From Clostridia bacterium (GTDB lineage Bacteria; Bacillota_A; Clostridia; Christensenellales; Aristaeellaceae): DNA of 5,778 nt. The notes beneath the pieces are model-generated. The model made no database searches. It saw nothing but the letters and a program-made list of their open reading frames with translations, and was not told the origin of the DNA. Of the stretch, positions 1-4,962 are shown piece by piece. The position numbers were made by a program, and so were the translations under genes. The stretch is taken from NCBI GenBank assembly GCA_017620455.1, contig JAFZQK010000059.1, positions 1-5,778 of the forward strand, written 5' to 3'. Each line of letters starts with the position of its first letter. The first letter of the stretch is position 1.

Positions 1-4
1 CATT

Positions 5-116
5 CCAGATTTGGGATGGATTTTTTGTTCTGGCAAAGCGAAACGAAGGGAGGCGTAGCAGCGCTACGTTGACCGAAGTGACGCACAGCCAGAACGAAAA
101 AGACGCCCAAAGATGG
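5..116. repeat. Long imperfect palindrome (MITE/REP-like hairpin element)
   Basis: The left arm at 5-34 and the right arm at 88-116 are near-complementary. Both hold a TTTGGG/CCCAAA block, a T-rich/A-rich block and a perfect GTTCTGGC/GCCAGAAC block (27-34 with 88-95). An apical stem sits near the centre, CGTAGC (54-59) with GCTACG (63-68) and a 3-nt loop. The region between the arms and the apical stem pairs poorly. No coding frame of interest crosses it. It lies beyond the 3' end of the leftward operon, where it could act as a boundary or RNA-stabilising hairpin. There is no U-tract directly after the stem on either strand, so it is not a textbook terminator. The architecture resembles dispersed hairpin repeats of gut Clostridia genomes. 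That is from memory and cannot be confirmed without other copies. Confidence 0.6.
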
Positions 117-146
117 TAAGATTTTAGAAGAAGAATAGTATTAAGT

Positions 147-271
147 CCCGGAGATTTCGGAGAACAGCGTGCAGATGTATCGTCCGTATTTTCTGCTCCC
201 CGCATTGAAGGACTATGTCCATCCAAACTCTGCGCTCTCCTTTTTCCTGTCCTGGAAAGACGGACAGCGGC
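147..271 (+). repeat. Structured dispersed element, copy A (candidate RNA)
   Basis: This 125-nt segment shares two sequence blocks, in the same order and orientation, with 4767-4901. The 5' block of 23 nt starts CCCGGAGRTTYCGGAG and matches at 21 of 23 positions. The 3' block of 26 nt (246-271) matches at 20 of 26. Three hairpins fall at equivalent places: CCGG/UCGG (148-151 with 157-160, 5-nt AGRTT loop), GCAGA/TCTGC (171-175 with 192-196, CGTCC in the loop) and CTGTCC/GGACAG (247-252 with 262-267). Sequence between the blocks is poorly conserved. Strand is given for the orientation compared; which strand is transcribed is unknown. It lies in the gene-free stretch 1-304, downstream of the leftward operon. 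Confidence 0.6.
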
Positions 272-304
272 TTAAAGAGCCCTGTCATCCCCCCTGGCCC
301 GGGC

Positions 305-1882
305 TTACTGCATGTCCCAGTCCTGCACGTTCACGAAGGTGCCGAATACGTTGGGCTGCGCGCCGGCGAGACGGTTGTTCACAGCGCCCAGGGTGGCCAG
401 AACCCAGCCGGAAATCATGGCCACATCCTGCTGCATGGCCTTGTCCACGATCAGGTACTGGGCGGCAATCTCGCTTACGTCGGTCAGTTCCTGGCTCAGG
501 GCCAGGGCGGCGTCGGTCTCCTCGGTGGCATAGCCGGTCCAGCTTCCTTCCCCGCCCAGCAGCCAGGCCACGTCGGTGTACGGATCCACAGGCGCGTAGG
601 TGTATTCCACGCTCATGATGTCGTGCTCGCCGTTGGTGGCCACTTCCATCAGGTTTGCCAGGCTGACGGTACGGATCTCGATATTCAGGCCCATTTCGGA
701 GAACATGGCGGCGTAGTATTCCACCGCCTGGCCGAAGGTGCTTTCGGAAGAATTGACGTACCAGGTCAAATTGGTGTTCGCGCCGTCGGCTTTGGCTTCA
801 GCGATGAGGGCGGCGGCCTTCTCAGGATCATAGCCGGTCACGCCCAGCTCCGCGCTGTAATAGGGGGAGGCGGACACCAGGAAGCCGTCGATCACTTCGC
901 CGTTTCCTTGCAGCAGGGCTTCAAACATGCTCTGCCGGTCCATGCCGTACAGCAAGGCCTGACGGATGCGCACATCCGCCACCTTGGCGGTGTTGATGAA
1001 AATGGATTCATTGGTGATGGGGGTGCCGGTTACAGCCGTCACGTTAGGCAAGGCCCGCACGGCGTCGTAATCCTCCACGGGAATGGAACCCATGGTCTGC
1101 TGCACCATGTCGATTTCCCCGCTCTGCAGTCCGGACAGCATCTGGGCCGCGGCCACAACGCTGATGTTCAGGTACTTGATCTTGGGAGCGCCCAGGAAAT
1201 AATCCGGATTGGCCTGGTAATGCACATAATGCTGCAGATCGGCTTCCGTAATAAAGTAAGGGCCGGAAATGACGTCGGGTTTGTTGAACCAGGAATAGGT
1301 GAGCAGTTCTTCCCGGGGAACGTCCTTGAGCACATGGGCGGGTACGGGGAACAGATAGCGGCCGAAGTTGTTTTCAAAGGTGTACAGCGCGGTGGGCCAC
1401 TTGGTGGTCATGGTGAGGGTCTTGCTGTCGATCACCTTCACGCCGCCGATTTCCTGAGCGCCGGATTCAATGAAGCCGTCGTCATCCGTGCCTTCCAGGG
1501 AATAGAGAGGCAGGGCGATGTTGGCGGAGGCGGGATCCGCGCCGATGGCCAGGGTAAAGGCCACGTCCTGGGCGGTAACGGGCGTTCCGTCGCTCCACTG
1601 AGCGCCGTCCCGGAGCTTGATGGTGAAGGTCAGGTTATCCTCCGTGGTAATGGATTCCGCCAGCTGGGGCACGAATTCCAAATCGGCGTTCAGCTCCACC
1701 AGGGGCAGGAATACCAGGGAAACGGCATATTTCACGATTTCCGTGTTATCCACCGCCAGGGGGTTCAGGGTGGTCAGCGTACTGGTGACGCCGATGTTCA
1801 CCGCCTTATCCTCCGCCGCGGCGAAGCTGAAAACGGAAAGCAGCACAGCCAGAGCCAGCACCAAGGAAAGAGCCTTTTTCAT
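305..1882 (-). CDS. ABC transporter substrate-binding protein, family 5 (peptide/nickel type)
   Basis: This 525-residue protein is an extracellular solute receptor for an ABC importer of the Dpp/Opp/Nik type (SBP_bac_5). Residues 1-23 form a signal peptide: KK, a hydrophobic core, then AAA before E24. There is no lipobox cysteine. The family signature lies at about 85-109 (TFTIKLRDG, WSDGTPVTAQDV), with a GPYF turn at 207-210, NPDYF at 225-229, and the second-lobe VRIRQALLYGMDR at 304-316. The length is normal for the family. The start has AGGAGG upstream, 26 bp after the M20 gene, so the two are almost certainly co-transcribed. No permease or ATPase gene follows, so the transporter partners lie elsewhere. 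The ligand cannot be read from sequence; an N-acyl amino acid or short peptide is inferred from the neighbouring hydrolase. The family call is secure, the substrate is not. Confidence 0.95.
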   Translation of the reverse strand: MKKALSLVLALAVLLSVFSFAAAEDKAVNIGVTSTLTTLNPLAVDNTEIVKYAVSLVFLPLVELNADLEFVPQLAESITTEDNLTFTIKLRDGAQWSDGTPVTAQDVAFTLAIGADPASANIALPLYSLEGTDDDGFIESGAQEIGGVKVIDSKTLTMTTKWPTALYTFENNFGRYLFPVPAHVLKDVPREELLTYSWFNKPDVISGPYFITEADLQHYVHYQANPDYFLGAPKIKYLNISVVAAAQMLSGLQSGEIDMVQQTMGSIPVEDYDAVRALPNVTAVTGTPITNESIFINTAKVADVRIRQALLYGMDRQSMFEALLQGNGEVIDGFLVSASPYYSAELGVTGYDPEKAAALIAEAKADGANTNLTWYVNSSESTFGQAVEYYAAMFSEMGLNIEIRTVSLANLMEVATNGEHDIMSVEYTYAPVDPYTDVAWLLGGEGSWTGYATEETDAALALSQELTDVSEIAAQYLIVDKAMQQDVAMISGWVLATLGAVNNRLAGAQPNVFGTFVNVQDWDMQ

Positions 1883-1908
1883 GTTCCTTTTCCTCCTGTT
1901 TTGAAATC

Positions 1909-3042
1909 TTATTTATGATGCTCTGCGCAAGCCCTTCTCAGGGCCAGTTCAGCAAAGAAATGGGCCGCCGGGGCCAGAGCCGCCGGATCGGCGGTGAACC
2001 GGGGATGGTGATTGGTGTATCCTCCGCCGGTGCCTACCCGGACGAATACGCCGGGACAGCGTTTCAGGTATTCGCTGAAATCCTCGCCGCCCATGGTATT
2101 ATCCTGCCTTGCCACGGTCATGCCCAGTTCCCGGGCGATCTGGGCCGCCTGCCCGCACAGCCCCTCATCGTTGATCACGGGATCGGGGCCGATTTGCCAA
2201 TTTATGTCCGCGGTGCAGCCGTAGGCGGCGGCGACGTTTTCGGCCATGACGTTCAGCCGGGCGCGGATATCCTTCCGCAGCGCCTGGTCCAGGGTGCGCA
2301 CGGTGCCCTCCACCAGCGCTTCCTCCGGCACGATGTTCCAGGTGTTCCCCGCCGCCAGATGGCAGATGGACAGCACGGCGGGCGCAAAAGCGTCCTTGGT
2401 GCGGCTTATGATGGTTTGGGCCGACAGTACAAGCGCCGCAGCCGCAGGGATGGGATCGACCCCCTGGTGGGGATTGCCGCCGTGCGCGCCCCGGCCCTGG
2501 ATACGGACGGTAAACGCGTCCGGCGCGGCCATAACGGGGCCGGGCTTAATGCCCAGGGTGCCCGCCGGAAAACCGGGATAGGCATGGGCGGCGTAGAATT
2601 CCTCCGCATCCTGCAGGATGGGCTGGCCCGCGGTCACCCGGCCGCCAACGGAAACCTCCTCCGCAGGCTGAAAAGCGATCTTGACCGTACCCTGAAGCTC
2701 CCCTTCCCGCTCCTTGATTTCCAGGGCCGCCCCCAGCATGCAGGCCGTGTGGAAATCATGTCCGCAGGCGTGCATTTTCCCCGGCACGCAGGAGGCGTAG
2801 GAAAGGTTTGTTTCCTCCTGCACGGGCAGAGCGTCCATATCCGCCCGCAGACCGATCACCCGGCCGGGGCGGCTGCCCCGGATCACGGCGATCACGCCGG
2901 TGGGAAGGCCGGTGGGATGGGTTTCGATTCCGGCGCCTTTCAGCATCTCCGTCACCTTTTGGGTGGTTCTTACTTCCTCCATTGCCAGCTCCGGATGGCG
3001 GTGCAGATCCTCAAAAAACGCGGTCAAAGCCTGTTCGGTCAT
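1909..3042 (-). CDS. M20 family (M20D) metal-dependent amidohydrolase / N-acyl-amino acid deacylase
   Basis: This 377-residue cytoplasmic enzyme belongs to the family of hippurate hydrolase, N-acetyl-diaminopimelate deacetylase, IAA-amino acid hydrolase and B. subtilis YxeP/YtnL. It is expected to hydrolyse an N-acyl amino acid amide bond. Visible motifs are LHRHPELAMEE (13-23), RADMDALP (66-73), MHACGHDFHTA (90-100), QPAEE (125-129), HAYPG (153-157), GRGAHGGNPHQGVDPI (183-198, dimerisation/lid domain), MGGEDFSEYL (317-326) and HHP (345-347). By homology the metal ligands are C93, H95, E129, H153 and H345 or H346, with E128 as general base; all are present. The length is typical and there is no signal peptide. 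The start is ATG with GGAAGGA about 8 nt upstream. It is the first large gene of the leftward operon, behind a leader ORF and terminator. The exact acyl and amino acid substrate is unknown; diaminopimelate-, hippurate- or cysteine-type substrates are all possible. Confidence 0.93.
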   Translation of the reverse strand: MTEQALTAFFEDLHRHPELAMEEVRTTQKVTEMLKGAGIETHPTGLPTGVIAVIRGSRPGRVIGLRADMDALPVQEETNLSYASCVPGKMHACGHDFHTACMLGAALEIKEREGELQGTVKIAFQPAEEVSVGGRVTAGQPILQDAEEFYAAHAYPGFPAGTLGIKPGPVMAAPDAFTVRIQGRGAHGGNPHQGVDPIPAAAALVLSAQTIISRTKDAFAPAVLSICHLAAGNTWNIVPEEALVEGTVRTLDQALRKDIRARLNVMAENVAAAYGCTADINWQIGPDPVINDEGLCGQAAQIARELGMTVARQDNTMGGEDFSEYLKRCPGVFVRVGTGGGYTNHHPRFTADPAALAPAAHFFAELALRRACAEHHK

Positions 3043-3073
3043 GGAATCCGTCCTTCCCCTGAGGTGCTTTTAC

Positions 3074-3103
3074 AAAAAAAGGGCGCCCGGCGCGCGGGTG
3101 CCC
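3074..3103 (-). terminator. Intrinsic terminator / attenuator between leader ORF and M20 gene
   Basis: Read leftward, GGGCACCC (3103-3096) pairs with GGGCGCCC (3088-3081) around a 7-nt GC-rich loop. There is one internal A/C mismatch. A run of seven T (3080-3074) follows directly. The hairpin lies after the promoter and small ORF but before the M20 start codon, so it would stop transcription unless bypassed. That placement is what an attenuator needs. On the plus strand the same bases pair better (a G-U instead of A/C), but no T-run follows there. Confidence 0.65.
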
Positions 3104-3130
3104 CGAAAATCCTCCGGCAACGGGCCGCCT

Positions 3131-3223
3131 TCAGACAGCCCGGCATGCGCGCCATGAACAGGGCCGCATTCCGCAGCCGCCCATACTGATACACATGATT
3201 CTCTTCGTGTGCACCGTCCTCAT
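3131..3223 (-). CDS. Cys/Met-rich 30-aa small ORF, candidate leader peptide
   Basis: This 30-codon ORF starts with ATG 8 nt after a perfect AGGAGG (3237-3232), and lies about 23 nt from the predicted transcription start. It encodes a basic peptide with four cysteines (codons 11, 17, 22, 27) and four methionines (1, 10, 14, 19), beginning MRTVHTKRIMC and containing GGCGMRPC. It has no hydrophobic segment and I do not recognise it as a conserved family. Its last codons and stop form a hairpin: CGGGCTGTC (3142-3134) pairs with GGCGGCCCG (3129-3121), with the UGA stop inside a UGAA tetraloop. An intrinsic terminator follows, then the M20 gene 88 nt downstream. This order is typical of ribosome-mediated attenuation. 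The cysteine content suggests sensing of charged tRNA-Cys. It could instead be a translated leader without a sensing role. Confidence 0.5.
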   Translation of the reverse strand: MRTVHTKRIMCISMGGCGMRPCSWRACRAV

Positions 3224-3252
3224 GACGCCATCCTCCTTTTTCAATTGCCTGC

Positions 3253-3281
3253 ATCATACCATGGATTTTTCCTGCCGTCAA
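3253..3281 (-). promoter_or_regulatory. Sigma-70/sigma-A promoter for the leader-M20-SBP operon
   Basis: Read leftward, TTGACG (3281-3276) is followed by a 17-nt spacer and TATGAT (3258-3253). The bases TGG directly before the -10 hexamer give an extended -10 (TGn). Transcription should begin near 3246, giving a 5' UTR of about 23 nt before the small ORF at 3223. Confidence 0.75.
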
Positions 3282-3329
3282 TAGGTTCGGTCTGTACACT
3301 CGCTGTATTTTCCCTTTTTCCGTTTTTCA

Positions 3330-3358
3330 TTGACGCGCTTTGCCAAACAGGGTATAAT
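3330..3358 (+). promoter_or_regulatory. Sigma-70/sigma-A promoter for the cobalamin uptake operon
   Basis: TTGACG (3330-3335), a 17-nt spacer and a perfect TATAAT (3353-3358). The predicted start near 3365 lies just ahead of the riboswitch, so the aptamer would be the first thing transcribed. It diverges from the leftward promoter; the two -35 boxes are 48 bp apart. Confidence 0.85.
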
Positions 3359-3373
3359 TCCATATGACAAATG

Positions 3374-3617
3374 AATAGCCGGTGCATCTGCGCAGCAATG
3401 CGCGGCGGCATTTGGAAAACGCTGCTGCCGGCGTTTTCCGGGGGCCGTCATGGGAACGCGGATGAGATTTCCGGGCTATCCCAGTAACCGTGAAGCGGAC
3501 GAACGCGCGATGATGCCACTGCGGTTTGGACGGAAAAGGCGGGCTTTGCCTTTTTTCAAAAACCGTGGGAAGGCGCGCAAGTAGGATGAGGCCAAGCCGG
3601 GAGACCTGTTTGCATCG
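3374..3617 (+). promoter_or_regulatory. Cobalamin (AdoCbl, class I) riboswitch aptamer
   Basis: The order of conserved elements matches the cobalamin riboswitch (Rfam RF00174): GGGAA (3452-3456), the GGATGAGATTTCC stem-loop (3460-3472), GGCTATCCCAGTAACCGTG (3474-3492), TGCCACTG (3514-3521), GGGAAGGCG (3568-3576), GATGA (3585-3589) and the B12 box AAGCCGGGAGACCTG (3594-3608). The ends close by P1, CGGTGCA (3380-3386) with TGCATCG (3611-3617), with one G-U pair. Peripheral stems are clear: GCGCA/TGCGC with a GCAA tetraloop (3390-3403) and GGAAAACGC/GCGTTTTCC (3414-3438). It lies between a consensus promoter and a B12-binding protein gene. The known role is to bind adenosylcobalamin or another cobalamin and lower downstream expression. 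Which cobalamin form is preferred is not readable here. Confidence 0.95.
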
Positions 3618-3633
3618 TTACGTACCCCTGGGG

Positions 3634-3725
3634 ATGGGAAACGCTGTTTGACCCATGCAAATGATTGCACGGTCTGTTGGTGTTCCTCTGGGGGGACGTT
3701 TTTCCTGCAAAGAAAAAACGTCCTC
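3634..3725 (+). promoter_or_regulatory. Riboswitch expression platform (hairpins and anti-SD)
   Basis: Two hairpins lie between the aptamer and btuF. The first pairs ATGGG (3634-3638) with CCCAT (3652-3656) and, inside it, AAAC with GTTT. The second pairs GGACGTTTTT (3694-3703) with AAAAACGTCC (3714-3723) around a 10-nt loop. After the second there is no real T-run, so a plain terminator is doubtful. TCCTC occurs twice (3684-3688 and 3721-3725), and either copy can pair with GAGGA of the btuF Shine-Dalgarno (3757-3761). The copy at 3721-3725 is within or beside the 3' arm of the second hairpin. Translational control by occlusion of the ribosome site is the favoured inference; the exact ON and OFF folds were not computed. 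Confidence 0.55.
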
Positions 3726-3767
3726 GCTGTTTCATTTGGCAGAACACAGAATTTAGGAGGATGAACC

Positions 3768-4682
3768 ATGACCAGAAAAATTGTCGCTCTTCTCCTCATC
3801 GCCCTGCTGACGCTGTCCCTGTGCCCCGCTCTGGCGGAAGGCGGCGTGGCCGTGACCGACATGATGGGCCGGGAGATCACCCTGAATGAGCCCGCGAAGC
3901 GCATCGTGGCCCTCACCGCCGCGGACTGCGAGATTTTGTGCGCCCTGGGCTGTGAGGATGCGCTGGTGGGCCGCGGCGAATACTGCGATTACCCCGCCTC
4001 CGTGCTGGATAAGCCCTCTGTGCAGAGCGGCTACGAAACCAACATCGAACAGATCATCGCGCTTGAACCCCAGGTAGTGCTGATGGGCACCATGGCCCAG
4101 ACCGCCGAACAGGTGGAAGCCCTGCAGAACGCAGGTATCCAGGTAGTGGTCAGCGACGCCCAGGATATCGAAGGCGTATATACCGCCATCCGCCTGATCG
4201 GCGCGCTGATGGGCAAGGACGCGGAAGCGGAAGCCATGGTGGCCGATATGCAGGCCGCCTTTGCGGGCATTGCCGCCCAGGCCGAAAATACCGGCAAAAC
4301 GGTGTACTTTGAAGTGTCCCCCCTCCAGTGGGGCCTGTGGACGGCCGGCAAAGGAACCTTCATGGACGAGCTGGCTGTCCTGTGCGGCCTCACCAACGCC
4401 TTTGCGGACGTGGACGGCTGGGCCGCTATTTCCGAGGAGCAGGTGCTGGCCCGCGACCCGGACTATATCGTGACCATTACCATGTACTACGGCGAAGGCC
4501 CCACCCCCGTGGAGGAAATTAAGGGCCGTCCCGGCTGGGATGCGCTGAAAGCCGTGCAGAATGACGCCATCCTGAACGCCGACAGCAACGAAATTTCCCG
4601 TCCCGGCCCCAGGCTCCGGGATGCCGCCCAGACCCTCTACGATTTCGTATACGGCGAAGCGGCCGAGGCTCCCGCTGCCTGA
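3768..4682 (+). CDS. btuF: Cobalamin-binding ABC transporter substrate-binding protein BtuF
   Basis: This 304-residue extracellular receptor belongs to the periplasmic-binding-protein class III family (Fe-siderophore/B12). A signal peptide covers residues 1-23 with ALA before E24. C19 is preceded by L18, which does not fit a lipobox. The first-lobe signature is VTDMMGREITLNEPAKRIVAL (29-49, one residue omitted elsewhere in family members). EYCDYP (71-76) resembles the YCDYP segment common in BtuF-like proteins; PQVVL follows at 101-105. The second lobe has GTFMDELAVLCG (196-207) and RPGPRL (278-283). AGGAGG (3755-3760) lies 7 nt before this ATG, fixing the start. A cobalamin riboswitch upstream makes a corrinoid the likely ligand rather than a siderophore or haem. 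A FecCD permease gene follows. Confidence 0.92.
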   Translation: MTRKIVALLLIALLTLSLCPALAEGGVAVTDMMGREITLNEPAKRIVALTAADCEILCALGCEDALVGRGEYCDYPASVLDKPSVQSGYETNIEQIIALEPQVVLMGTMAQTAEQVEALQNAGIQVVVSDAQDIEGVYTAIRLIGALMGKDAEAEAMVADMQAAFAGIAAQAENTGKTVYFEVSPLQWGLWTAGKGTFMDELAVLCGLTNAFADVDGWAAISEEQVLARDPDYIVTITMYYGEGPTPVEEIKGRPGWDALKAVQNDAILNADSNEISRPGPRLRDAAQTLYDFVYGEAAEAPAA

Positions 4683-4693
4683 AAAGATAAAAA

Positions 4694-4722
4694 GGAGGGC
4701 TGGCAGCGGCCCTCCCCCCTTT
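4694..4722 (+). terminator. GC-rich hairpin after btuF (weak terminator or processing hairpin)
   Basis: GGAGGGCTG (4694-4702) pairs with CGGCCCTCC (4707-4715): nine pairs including one G-U, closed by a GCAG tetraloop, starting 11 nt after the btuF stop. The stem is followed by CCCC and only three T, so termination would be partial at best. It could protect the btuF end of the message and lower permease expression relative to the binding protein, a common need in ABC importers. That role is inferred. Confidence 0.5.
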
Positions 4723-4766
4723 GTGTCGTTCATCCGTTTTCTGTCCGGGGAAAGCGCGCTTCATAT

Positions 4767-4901
4767 CCCGGAGGTTCCGGAGAACAGCGGCCCGAGCGCA
4801 GAGTACAGTTTTTCGTCCCTGCGCTTTATGGGGCCCTGAATGGAATGGCTGTATCTTTCCGTGCTCCCCTTCTTTCCTGACTTGGAACGACAGGCAGGGG
4901 C
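4767..4901 (+). repeat. Structured dispersed element, copy B (candidate RNA) between btuF and btuC
   Basis: This 135-nt segment is the second copy of the element at 147-271. Its three hairpins sit at the equivalent places. CCGG/CCGG (4768-4771 with 4777-4780) has G-C where copy A has G-U. AGCGCAG/CTGCGCT (4795-4801 with 4819-4825) is longer and different in sequence but again has CGTCC in its loop. The third (4877-4882 with 4892-4897) carries a U-A pair where copy A has C-G, and one A/G mismatch. It occupies most of the 280-bp gap between btuF and btuC, which is otherwise without a gene. It may be an inserted repeat, or a regulatory RNA of its own. Confidence 0.6.
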
Positions 4902-4950
4902 CGGAAGCGTCCTATGAACCGCACAATCAGAATACCGCCCCAAAATGGCT

Positions 4951-4955
4951 GAGGA
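4951..4955 (+). promoter_or_regulatory. Shine-Dalgarno deciding a TTG start for btuC
   Basis: GAGGA lies exactly 7 nt before TTG at 4963. The alternative in-frame ATG at 4945 has only a C/A-rich stretch upstream with no purine-rich site. In-frame translation cannot begin earlier than the TGA at 4915. The site therefore favours TTG. Confidence 0.6.
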
Positions 4956-4962
4956 AAAAAGC

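Noticed and set aside
169..618. 149-codon plus-strand frame starting in the repeat region
   Set aside because: It overlaps repeat copy A and the 3' end of the binding protein gene, is Arg/Pro/Ser-rich, and has no family features.
215..1918. 567-codon open frame on the plus strand opposite the family-5 binding protein gene
   Set aside because: It is the antisense shadow of a clear family member on the minus strand; its product is Gly/His/Val-rich without any domain, and it arises from GC-rich third positions.
1915..3189. 424-codon open frame on the plus strand opposite the M20 gene
   Set aside because: Same shadow effect; the minus strand carries all the M20 catalytic motifs, and this frame also runs through the terminator and leader region.
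3039..3299. 86-codon frame on the minus strand across the leader region
   Set aside because: Its start lies upstream of the predicted promoter -35 box, it has no good ribosome site, and it reads through the terminator into the M20 start. The 30-codon frame with AGGAGG is better supported.
3534..3556. Hairpin AAAAGGC/GCCTTTT followed by T6, looking like an intrinsic terminator on the plus strand
   Set aside because: It lies inside the cobalamin aptamer between TGCCACTG and GGGAAGGCG, where a variable peripheral stem is expected.
3761..3763. ATG directly after the btuF Shine-Dalgarno as an alternative start
   Set aside because: It is out of frame with btuF and too close to AGGAGG; the ATG at 3768 has ideal spacing.
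3476..3916. 146-codon minus-strand frame over the riboswitch and btuF start
   Set aside because: It covers conserved aptamer bases; the sequence constraint is explained by the riboswitch and btuF.
3753..4733. 326-codon open frame on the minus strand opposite btuF
   Set aside because: Antisense of a well-supported gene; composition is His/Gly-rich and there is no plausible motif.
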